A DNA stretch of 64,000 bases from an uncultured Ruminococcus sp. (GTDB lineage: Bacteria > Bacillota > Clostridia > Oscillospirales > Ruminococcaceae): the NCBI RefSeq assembly GCF_934476685.1, contig NZ_CAKSNX010000009.1, forward strand, positions 1 to 64,000, read 5' to 3'. Of this stretch, positions 14,292 to 21,991 are shown piece after piece. Below the pieces are notes generated by a model, which did not search any database, had not been told where the DNA came from, and saw only the letters and a list, made by a program, of their open reading frames with translations. A program made the translations under genes and the position numbers. Each line of letters starts with the position of its first letter. Position 1 is the stretch's first letter.

Positions 14292-15160
14292 TGAGCAGAT
14301 CTAGTGCAAGTGAAACAGGAACATCTGTAAAAGGTAAAGGACCCGGCGCTGTTGCGCTGACCGTACTTAAATATCTTGTGCTGATAGTTGCCTGCTTTAT
14401 AGTTATAGCTCCGCTGGTGGTTATCGTAGTGGGTTCGTTCAAGACTCATGACGAGTTCCTTAACTCTAAGGTGTTCGCACTTCCGAAAAGCCTTGATCTT
14501 GAAAACTATAAGGAAGCCTTTATAAGCGGTAATGTTCTCGAAGGTCTTAAAAACACAGCTATAATCGTAGTTGTATCCTGCTTCGGTACTATCGTTACAG
14601 GTACTATGACCGCATTCGTTATCCAGCGTTTCAGCTCTGTTTTCACAAGAACAGTCAAGGCAATGTTCCTTCTGGCTATGCTGCTGCCTAATATTTCGAT
14701 GCAGGTAACTGTATTCCAGATCGTAAACAAGCTGGGACTTTACAACACAATTTTTGCACCGATAATTCTGTACGTCGGTACAGATATCATATCTATCTAT
14801 ATCTTCATGCAGTTCCTCAATCAGATCTCAGTATCTCTTGACGAAAGTGCTATCGTTGACGGAGCATCTTACCCAAGGATCTATGTGAGCATAATCCTTC
14901 CGCTCCTCAAACCTGCAATCGCTACTGTCCTTGTAATAAAGTTCGTGTCGATCTACAACGACTTCTACACTGCGAACCTTTATATGCAGGACGACGACGT
15001 AGTTTCTACGGCGCTTTACAGATTTATCGGACCGTATGGTGCAAAGTGGGAAATAATATTTGCGGGAATCGTTATTTGTATCATTCCTACGCTGATTATT
15101 TTCCTCACCTTGCAGAAGTATATTTACAGCGGCCTTGTTTCAGGCTCTGTAAAGGAGTAA
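14291..15160 (+). CDS. sugar ABC transporter permease (MalG/UgpE type)
   Basis: This is a 289-aa second permease subunit. Its spans lie at about 30-50, 90-115, 125-145, 155-175, 200-220 and 255-275. The EAA loop is at about 195-214 (DESAIVDGASYPRIYVSIIL). It pairs with the 13317 product to form the channel for the solute delivered by the 11828 lipoprotein. A terminator at 15237 closes the operon. Confidence 0.9.
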   Translation: MSRSSASETGTSVKGKGPGAVALTVLKYLVLIVACFIVIAPLVVIVVGSFKTHDEFLNSKVFALPKSLDLENYKEAFISGNVLEGLKNTAIIVVVSCFGTIVTGTMTAFVIQRFSSVFTRTVKAMFLLAMLLPNISMQVTVFQIVNKLGLYNTIFAPIILYVGTDIISIYIFMQFLNQISVSLDESAIVDGASYPRIYVSIILPLLKPAIATVLVIKFVSIYNDFYTANLYMQDDDVVSTALYRFIGPYGAKWEIIFAGIVICIIPTLIIFLTLQKYIYSGLVSGSVKE

Positions 15161-15236
15161 GGCGTACAGCCGGCTATGGAAATTATTTTCTGAGCGGTTT
15201 TACCGACTTATTGAATTTTTCCTTTCCTATATTACT

Positions 15237-15278
15237 AAAAGACAGCGCTGCGCAGAAATGTGCGGCGCTGTCTTTTTT
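15237..15278 (+). terminator. terminator of the sugar importer operon
   Basis: GACAGCGC with GCGCTGTC, extended inward by TGCGCA/TGTGCG around a GAAA loop, is followed by TTTTTT. Confidence 0.9.
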
Positions 15279-15314
15279 GAAGTTATTTCCTTGAATTTTG
15301 CCTGCATAGTCTGA

Positions 15315-15343
15315 TTGACAAAGCTGTGCTGATATACTATAAT
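15315..15343 (+). promoter_or_regulatory. promoter of the ligase/ACP/acyltransferase gene
   Basis: TTGACA (15315-15320), 17 bases, TATAAT (15338-15343): a full consensus match. Confidence 0.8.
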
Positions 15344-15389
15344 GTAAAAGAACGAAAATAGTCGGATATTTTGTTCGGAGGTGGACAAA

Positions 15390-17924
15390 ATGAATATTTA
15401 CAGAGAAATGAAAAAAGCTGCAATGACTCATTACAGCAAGACCGCCCTTATACTTATGGAGGACGACGGCGCAAAGACCGAATATACCTTTGCGCAATCG
15501 CTTAGGTATATAAACGATTTTGCTGACAGGCTCACAGAGCTTGGAGTAAGAGAGGGCGACAGAGTAGGTATAGCCTCTGAGAGCCGCCCTGAATGGAATT
15601 TTGTTTTTATGGCTTGTGCTAAGATACAGGCGACAGCTGTGCTGCTAGATTACTCGCTTACCCCACCGGAGCTTGCCGCATTGGCTGAAAAGGCACAGCT
15701 TTGCTGTGTGGCTGCGTCGGAAAGATCATGCAAGGCACTGAGTGGAAATATAGATGTGCCTATCCTTGACCTGTGCAGCGGACTTGCCCTGTACGGAGAA
15801 AATTCTGAGATAGTCAGAAGAGGTGTAAAAGGGGATAAAGATACTGCGGTCATAATATTCTCCAGCGGAACTACAAGAACTGCGTCGGGAATAATGCATA
15901 CCCATGATTCACAGCTTTTATCATGCAAAATGGTGTGCGAATGCAACGGCATAACAGATGATGAAAGGTATCTCGCTATCCTGCCGAACTCTCATATATA
16001 CGGACTTTTCGCACAGGTGCTTGCGCCTATGACAACAGGCGGCACAGTATGCTTTCTTAAATCTCTTAATGGCAGAAGCCTTACCCTCGGATTTAAGAAT
16101 TTCAAGCCGACTATCCTGCCTGCTGTGCCAAAAATATATGAGCTGCTGAAAAGTCAGATAATGCGTCAGATAGAGGAGAGCAAGGTGTCCTCCGCCGCAT
16201 TCAAAAAGCTTTTCCCTGCCGCACTGAGGTCAAGAAAGGTGTTCGGCATAAATTCGGGCAAAAAGCTTTTCGGAAAGATCCACGATGCACTTGGCGGCGA
16301 GATAAAGATACTCTGCTCCGCAGGCTCGCCTATGTCAAGGGAAACCTTTGAGTTTTTCTACGGAACAGGCTTTAATATAGTCAATAACTACGGAGCGACC
16401 GAAACAAGTATCCCGACCATAGGAACATACGGCAGGCATATCACCTGCGATTCCTGCGGAAGAGCATATCCCGATATAAAGCTTATGATCGACTGCAGCG
16501 GTGAGATGCTTATAAAATCGCCTTATATGATGCAGGGATATTTTAATGATGATGAGGCGACCGCTGAGGCTTTCACATCTGACGGCTGGTTCAGAACAGG
16601 CGACCTTGCGAAATTTGACGAACATAAAAACATAGTTATCCTCGGAAGATGCAAGGAGAATATTGTCCTTTCCACAGGAAAGAAAGCTGCCCCCGACGAT
16701 ATCGAGGCGGCATACAAGGACGCAGAGGGAGTGGACGAGCTTGTTGTCTGCGGAGTTCCTGTTGAGGACGGCAGCTTTGACGAGGTACACGCCTTTGTGG
16801 TATGTCCGCAGGACAGCAGAGATCGTGTAAGGGAAGAACTTATGAGCATAAGCGACAGCCTTAATCAGGCTATGAAACTGAGCGGCATACATTTTGTGGA
16901 GTCTATCCCTACCACAGCTATCGGAAAGCCTAAGCGTTATCTTCTTAAAAAGATGGTCATGGAAGATACTCTGAGCCAGCTTGACGCTGCCCCTGAGGAG
17001 CAGCTGGACTCTACGGATATCCCAGCTGTTGTAAAAAGCGCTGTGGCAAAGATCGCAGGAGTAAAGCCTGAACAGGTGCGCTCATCTTCGAGAATATTCC
17101 ATGACTTCACCATAGACTCGCTTTCTGCAATAGAACTTTCTCTTGAGATAGAGCAGAAGTGTGGAGTAAGGGTAGACGAGAGTATGGACAAGGATATCAC
17201 AGTCGGCAGGCTGATAAGCCTTGTGCAGAACCCGAACAGAATAAAAAAATCCACAGTAAAGTCGATGCTTTATCCCCTTAACAAGACAAAGATAGATTTC
17301 AGAATATACCGTTTTTACAGAAATTTAGTGAGAGCGATATATGAAGTCAAGGTGGTAGGGCAGGAAAATCTGCCAACAGAAAAGGGTTATATAATCTGCG
17401 CTAATCACGTTTCAAACTTTGATTATCTTTTCCTTACCACGAATTTCAGATATGACAGGTTTGCGAAATTCTGCTGTATGGCGAAAAAAGAACTTTTCAC
17501 AGGCGGATTTTTCAGTAAAATGATAGTCCGTATCGGAGGTATGGTGCCTGTTGACAGAGGCGGACGTGTAGATGACGCTATGGCGGCATTAAGGGACAAG
17601 CTTTCTCAGCGCTGGGGAGTTTTGGTTCACCCTGAAGGAACAAGGAGCAAGACAGGCGAAATGGGAGATTTCAAGAACGGAGCGGCTATGCTTGCCATAG
17701 AAGCCAATGTGCCTATCGTGCCTGCATACATAAAGGGCGGTCACGAGATATTCCCGCCCGACAAGAGCCTGCCTAATCTGTTCAACTGGAAGAGAATGAG
17801 CAAATACAAGGTGCTTGTTATATACGGAGAGCCGATTTATCCGCAGGGTGATGATCCGCAGGCACTCACACAGCAAGTGCGTGAAAGCGTACTAGCTCTA
17901 AAGGCATCGTCTTCCCAGACGTAG
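15390..17924 (+). CDS. AMP-ligase / acyl carrier / lysophosphatidate-acyltransferase fusion
   Basis: This 844-aa protein joins three activities. Residues 1-500 form an acyl-adenylating ligase with the P-loop IIFSSGTTRTASG (about 152-164), the NYGATETS motif (about 334), GWFRTGDLA (about 395) and the C-terminal lysine in TTAIGKPKRY (about 510). Residues about 545-610 are an acyl carrier domain with the phosphopantetheine serine in FTIDSLSA. Residues about 640-844 are a PlsC-type acyltransferase with NHVSNFDY (H-x4-D) and PEGTRSKTG. It could activate a free fatty acid, load it on its own carrier and transfer it to a lysophospholipid, much as bacterial Aas does with a different domain order. ATG 15390 follows GGAGG. 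The last residues (SSSQT) are encoded inside a repeat element that starts here. Confidence 0.85.
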   Translation: MNIYREMKKAAMTHYSKTALILMEDDGAKTEYTFAQSLRYINDFADRLTELGVREGDRVGIASESRPEWNFVFMACAKIQATAVLLDYSLTPPELAALAEKAQLCCVAASERSCKALSGNIDVPILDLCSGLALYGENSEIVRRGVKGDKDTAVIIFSSGTTRTASGIMHTHDSQLLSCKMVCECNGITDDERYLAILPNSHIYGLFAQVLAPMTTGGTVCFLKSLNGRSLTLGFKNFKPTILPAVPKIYELLKSQIMRQIEESKVSSAAFKKLFPAALRSRKVFGINSGKKLFGKIHDALGGEIKILCSAGSPMSRETFEFFYGTGFNIVNNYGATETSIPTIGTYGRHITCDSCGRAYPDIKLMIDCSGEMLIKSPYMMQGYFNDDEATAEAFTSDGWFRTGDLAKFDEHKNIVILGRCKENIVLSTGKKAAPDDIEAAYKDAEGVDELVVCGVPVEDGSFDEVHAFVVCPQDSRDRVREELMSISDSLNQAMKLSGIHFVESIPTTAIGKPKRYLLKKMVMEDTLSQLDAAPEEQLDSTDIPAVVKSAVAKIAGVKPEQVRSSSRIFHDFTIDSLSAIELSLEIEQKCGVRVDESMDKDITVGRLISLVQNPNRIKKSTVKSMLYPLNKTKIDFRIYRFYRNLVRAIYEVKVVGQENLPTEKGYIICANHVSNFDYLFLTTNFRYDRFAKFCCMAKKELFTGGFFSKMIVRIGGMVPVDRGGRVDDAMAALRDKLSQRWGVLVHPEGTRSKTGEMGDFKNGAAMLAIEANVPIVPAYIKGGHEIFPPDKSLPNLFNWKRMSKYKVLVIYGEPIYPQGDDPQALTQQVRESVLALKASSSQT

Positions 17925-18520
17925 GTTCTCGGGCGGACGGGTCTTCCCAGACGGGGTAATTCGGGACGCTCGACAAGCTCGCTGTCTGCTGTCGGATCTT
18001 TTACCTTTGCGCTCGGAAGAAACAGAGATATGGCTTTTACTGAAAGTCCTCGGGCGGGTCTTCCCAGACGGGGTAATTCGGGACACTCGACAAGCTCGCT
18101 GTCTGTTGTCGGATCTTTTACCTTTGCGCTCGGAAGAAACAGAGATATGGCTTTTACTGAAAGTCCTCGGGCGGGTCTTCCCAGACGGCTCGATTCGGGA
18201 CACTCGACAAGCTCGCTGTCTGCGGTCGGGGCTTTTACTTTTGCGCTCGGAAGAAACGGAGATATGGCTTTTATTGAAAGTCCTCGGGCGGACGGGTCTT
18301 CCCAGACGGGGTAATTCGTTACGCTCGACAAGCTCGCTGTTTGCTGTGCGGTCTTTTACTTTTGCGCTCGGAAGAAACGAAGATATGGCTTTTATTGAAA
18401 GCCCTCGGGCGGGTCTTCCCAGACGGGGTAATTCGGGACACTCGACAAGCTCGCTGTTTGCTGTGCGGTCTTTTACTTTTATGCACGGAAGAAACGGAGT
18501 GCTGATTTTTACTTAAACAT
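17909..18520 (+). repeat. five tandem 117-120 bp repeats
   Basis: The units begin near 17927, 18047, 18164, 18281 and 18402. Each contains CTCGGGCGG, TCTTCCCAGACGG, CTCGACAAGCTCGCTGT, GCGCTCGGAAGAAAC and a T-rich tail. Spacings are 120, 117, 117 and about 120-121. The period is a multiple of three and the unit has few stops, so long open frames run through in several registers on both strands; I treat these as artefacts. The array starts at the stop codon of the preceding gene, and a partial copy (17909-17922) forms that gene's last codons. Confidence 0.9.
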
Positions 18521-18567
18521 AGTTTGATAGGGTCTTATAAGGGGTTTAGAAAGTTTGATATTTTGGT

Positions 18568-18593
18568 AGAGGCGACCTGCGTCGCCTCTTTTT
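18568..18593 (+). terminator. terminator after the repeat array
   Basis: GAGGCGAC and GTCGCCTC form a perfect 8-bp stem with a CTGC loop, followed by TTTTT. Confidence 0.8.
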
Positions 18594-18693
18594 ATGCATT
18601 TTATTCAATGAAAATGAACAGCGAGAATTGAATATGTGCCGAATAATCCATTTTAAATTACATTGTGACAGTGACATATACAATAAAAAACAA

Positions 18694-18717
18694 GACCCGA
18701 ATAATCAAATTCGGGTC
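18694..18717. terminator. hairpin, possible bidirectional terminator
   Basis: GACCCGAAT pairs with ATTCGGGTC (9 bp). A-rich sequence lies before it, which gives a T tract on the minus strand. It could end minus-strand transcription from the 19445 gene. Confidence 0.55.
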
Positions 18718-18774
18718 AAAAGTATTATTATGTATATCTGTCTGATTAAATATTATAAGTTCTGATATTATACT

Positions 18775-18791
18775 GGCGACCAAAGGTCGCC
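18775..18791. repeat. GGCGACCAAAGGTCGCC hairpin element
   Basis: A perfect 6-bp inverted repeat around CAAAG is followed by CCTACG. It resembles short intergenic palindromes that are common in gut Firmicutes and lies close to the inverted large repeat copy. Confidence 0.45.
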
Positions 18792-18826
18792 CCTACGCAA
18801 ATTTTGAAAGCTAATATAAAATCTAA

Positions 18827-18941
18827 CCAAAGTCGGTTTAAGTAAAAGTCAGCACTTGGTTTCTTCCGAGCGCAAAGTAACAGCCTCGCCCGCCGACAGC
18901 GAGCTTGTCGAGCGTCCCGAACCGAGCCGTCCGCCCGAGGA
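18827..18941 (-). repeat. sixth, inverted copy of the 117-120 bp repeat
   Basis: Read on the minus strand, this begins with TCCTCGGGCGGACGG directly after the stop codon of the 18942 gene. It continues through GCTCGACAAGCTCGCTGTC and GCGCTCGGAAGAAACC to a tail, GTGCTGACTTTTACTT, that matches the tail of the fifth tandem copy. The element therefore follows the stop codon of both convergent genes in the same relative orientation. Confidence 0.85.
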
Positions 18942-19445
18942 CTAAATGAGGGTGTCTTTGTATTTTTTGTCTTCAACTACCATGATGGGGTAGCCGCTGA
19001 GGTATGGCTTGACTGAACCTGGGTTTTCGTCTGCGTATTTGAAAATTTCAGGCGCAAGTTCCTTTGCAACAGCCTGTATGTCCTCTAAAGGCTTCTTCTG
19101 TACTATGGGACAGACCGTTGAAAGCGTGATGACTCTTGTGTCATTGAGCGCCATTATCCTGAATGGCCATATTTTGCAGTCAAAAGGCTTGTCATCACCA
19201 AGTGTGCAGCCGCTTTCCTGATCCAGCATTGAACAGTAGTATAAATCGATGTCAGGCTCTTTCTCCATCTTGAAAAGAAAATAGTCGTCTTTCTTTATAA
19301 ACTCCTGCTCAGGTCTGTAATCCTGAAGTATGCGGCTGGCAAGCTTTGTGGGGATAACCGGAGTTTCCCAAAGATCGTAGCTGTCAAATGAACAGCATAT
19401 CCTGCACTTTGCACACTCTTCACGGGGTAAAATTTTTCTGAGCAT
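18942..19445 (-). CDS. YkgJ-type cysteine-cluster protein
   Basis: This 167-aa protein belongs to the CxxCxxCC family, thought to bind a metal or Fe-S cluster through conserved cysteines. Ligands seen are CAKCRICC (about 11-18), YYCSMLDQESGCTL (about 69-82), DCKIWPF (about 89-95) and a further Cys near 112. Its biochemical role is unproven. There is no signal peptide, so it is cytoplasmic. It stands alone; its 3' end meets the inverted repeat copy. Confidence 0.8.
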   Translation of the reverse strand: MLRKILPREECAKCRICCSFDSYDLWETPVIPTKLASRILQDYRPEQEFIKKDDYFLFKMEKEPDIDLYYCSMLDQESGCTLGDDKPFDCKIWPFRIMALNDTRVITLSTVCPIVQKKPLEDIQAVAKELAPEIFKYADENPGSVKPYLSGYPIMVVEDKKYKDTLI

Positions 19446-19594
19446 ATCGTCACATCCTTGTATTTATTCTTAATATTATTAGTTTAACATATTTTCCCTA
19501 AAAAATCAAGAGGATTTTAAGGATATTTTATGATATATGCCCATATTATAAGATGACAGCAGGGTAAATATCATATATGATACGGGTTTTGGGG

Positions 19595-19623
19595 TTGAAT
19601 TTGCAGGTGAAATGTGTTATAAT
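19595..19623 (+). promoter_or_regulatory. promoter of the GH95-GH26 operon
   Basis: TTGAAT (19595-19600), 17 bases, TATAAT (19618-19623). The leader is about 54 nt. Confidence 0.7.
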
Positions 19624-19683
19624 ATTACGAGCGGCTGAAATCGCCGTGTGCTAAATATGTAAGAGAAGGCAGGTATTTCGTGT

Positions 19684-21966
19684 ATGAATACTTCCAGAAT
19701 GTTATGGTATAAAGCTCCTACTGAGGATTGGAACACAGCGCTCCCCGTCGGCAACGGCAGAATAGGCGCAATGGTGTTCGGTCAGCCTGTGTGCGAGAAG
19801 ATACAGCTTAATGAGGACTCTGTGTGGTCGGGCGGTTATAGGGAAAGAAATAATAAAAGCGCTCTGCCTAATCTTCAGAAGGTGAGAGATCTTATCGCTG
19901 AGGAAAAAATCGAAGAAGCTGAAAAAATAGTTCTTGACGCTTTCTGCGGTACACCTGTCAATGAAAGACATTATATGCCGCTGGGAGATCTTTCTGTGGA
20001 GCATTGCGGCGCAGAAAATGCTGAGTATATAATGCGCAGCCTTGATATCGAAAATGCGGTGTGCGCTGCGGAATATATTATAGACGGAGTTAAGTACAGA
20101 CGTGAGGTCATCTGTTCAGAACCTGCACAGATACTCGCTGTTAATGTAACTGCATCAGAAAAGGGCAAAATAGCTCTGCGTGTCGGCATAGACGGCAGAG
20201 ATGACTACTTTGACGATAACTCACCTGTCAGCGAAAGTGATATCCTTTATTACGGCGGCTGCGGCGGTAAGGACGGAATAAATTTTGCAGCCTATATAAA
20301 GGTCATACCAACAGGCGGAAGAGTTTACCGATGGGGAAGTTTTATTCAGACCGAGGGCTGCGACGAGGTAACTATAATCCTCGGTGCGCAGACGGATTAC
20401 CGCTTTAAATACTATAAAAAACAGGCTGAAAGCGATGCTGAACTTGCGGCTGCCAAAACATATGAGCAGCTGAAAGAGGAGCATATAGCCGATTATAAAA
20501 AATATTTCGACAGAGCGGAGATAAATCTCTGCGATAACAGCGACGGCGCTGCACAGCTGCCAACGGACGAAAGACTTAACAGAGTCAAAGAGGGCGGAAA
20601 AGATAATAAGCTCGTTGAAATGTATTACAATTTCGGACGCTATCTTATGATCTCCGCAAGCCGTGAGGGTACGCTGCCTATGAATTTGCAGGGTATATGG
20701 AATAAGGATATGTGGCCTGCATGGGGCTGCCGTTTTACTGTCAATATCAATACCGAGATGAACTATTGGGCGGCGGAAACCGCAAACCTTTCCGAGCTGC
20801 ATACTCCGCTGTTCGACCATATAGAAAAAATGCGCCCTAACGGACGTGTTACCGCTAAGGAAATGTATGATTGCGGCGGATTTGTCTGCCACCATAATAC
20901 GGATATATGGGGCGATACAGCTCCGCAGGATCTGTGGATGCCCGGTACGCAGTGGCCTATGGGTGCGGCGTGGCTCTGTACACATATATGGGAGCATTAT
21001 CTATTTACACAGGATAAAGAGTTCCTTGCGGAGAAGTTCGGTACGCTGAAAGAAGCGGCTGAGTTCTTTGTGGATTTCCTTATCGAGGATAAGCAGGGCA
21101 GACTTGTGACATCTCCGTCAGTTTCCCCTGAAAATACATATCTTACTGAAAGCGGCTCAAAGGGTTCGATATGCATGGGACCGTCAATGGACAGCCAGAT
21201 AATATACGAGCTTTTCACAGCTGTTATAGAAAGCGGCAAGATACTTGATACAGACGCTGAGTTCTGTGAAAAACTGAGCCGGCTCCGTGACAGACTGCCT
21301 GAACCTGAGATCGGCAAGTACGGTCAGATAAAGGAATGGGCGGTGGACTATGACGAGGTAGAACCTGGTCATAGACACATCTCGCAGCTTTTCGCCCTCT
21401 ATCCTGGGGATATGATATCAATGAGAAAAACTCCCGAACTTGCGGCTGCGGCAAAAGCTACCCTTGAAAGACGTCTTTCCCATGGCGGCGGTCATACAGG
21501 CTGGTCGAGAGCGTGGATAATCAATCATTGGGCAAGACTGTTCGACGGCGAAAAGGTAGAGGAAAATATTCAGGCTCTGCTTGCACATTCCACTTCGGAT
21601 AACCTGTTCGATATGCACCCGCCTTTCCAGATAGACGGAAACTTTGGCGCTGCGGCAGGTATCTCAGAGGCTCTGCTGCAAAGTGAAAACGGCGAGATAA
21701 TCCTACTGCCTGCCCTCTGCCCTTCATGGGAGAGCGGCTCTGTATCCAACCTCTGCGCAAGGGGCGGATTTGAGATCTCAATGAGCTGGAGCTGCGGAAA
21801 TGTTTCAGAGTGCGAGATAAGGTCAAAGGCAGGTCAGAAATGCAGACTTGTCTGCGACGGAAACATAAAGGTAGTATGCGGCTGTGATGAGATAAAATAC
21901 AAGTATATCAACGGCGCAGCTGAGTTTGAAACAGAGAAGAACAAAACATATATAATCAGATTCTGA
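19684..21966 (+). CDS. GH95 family alpha-L-fucosidase-like enzyme
   Basis: This 760-aa protein follows glycoside hydrolase family 95 end to end. The N-terminal beta-sandwich starts LWYKAPTEDWNTALPVGNGR (about 7-26) and has NEDSVWSGG (about 43-51). The (alpha/alpha)6 barrel has NLQGIWNKDMWPAWG (about 338-352), NINTEMNYWAAE (about 357-368) and GGHTGWSRAWIINHWARL (about 604-621). GH95 enzymes remove terminal alpha-1,2-L-fucose, or L-galactose in some plant glycans, by inversion. No signal peptide is seen, so it probably acts on imported oligosaccharides. The GH26 lipoprotein starts 25 bases later. Confidence 0.88.
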   Translation: MNTSRMLWYKAPTEDWNTALPVGNGRIGAMVFGQPVCEKIQLNEDSVWSGGYRERNNKSALPNLQKVRDLIAEEKIEEAEKIVLDAFCGTPVNERHYMPLGDLSVEHCGAENAEYIMRSLDIENAVCAAEYIIDGVKYRREVICSEPAQILAVNVTASEKGKIALRVGIDGRDDYFDDNSPVSESDILYYGGCGGKDGINFAAYIKVIPTGGRVYRWGSFIQTEGCDEVTIILGAQTDYRFKYYKKQAESDAELAAAKTYEQLKEEHIADYKKYFDRAEINLCDNSDGAAQLPTDERLNRVKEGGKDNKLVEMYYNFGRYLMISASREGTLPMNLQGIWNKDMWPAWGCRFTVNINTEMNYWAAETANLSELHTPLFDHIEKMRPNGRVTAKEMYDCGGFVCHHNTDIWGDTAPQDLWMPGTQWPMGAAWLCTHIWEHYLFTQDKEFLAEKFGTLKEAAEFFVDFLIEDKQGRLVTSPSVSPENTYLTESGSKGSICMGPSMDSQIIYELFTAVIESGKILDTDAEFCEKLSRLRDRLPEPEIGKYGQIKEWAVDYDEVEPGHRHISQLFALYPGDMISMRKTPELAAAAKATLERRLSHGGGHTGWSRAWIINHWARLFDGEKVEENIQALLAHSTSDNLFDMHPPFQIDGNFGAAAGISEALLQSENGEIILLPALCPSWESGSVSNLCARGGFEISMSWSCGNVSECEIRSKAGQKCRLVCDGNIKVVCGCDEIKYKYINGAAEFETEKNKTYIIRF

Positions 21967-21991
21967 GATGACAAATGAAAGAGGTTTATAA

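Noticed and set aside
17837..18516. Several long open frames with repeated peptides on both strands
   Set aside because: They arise because the DNA repeat has a period divisible by three and few stops. Frames are open in several registers and none has a ribosome site.
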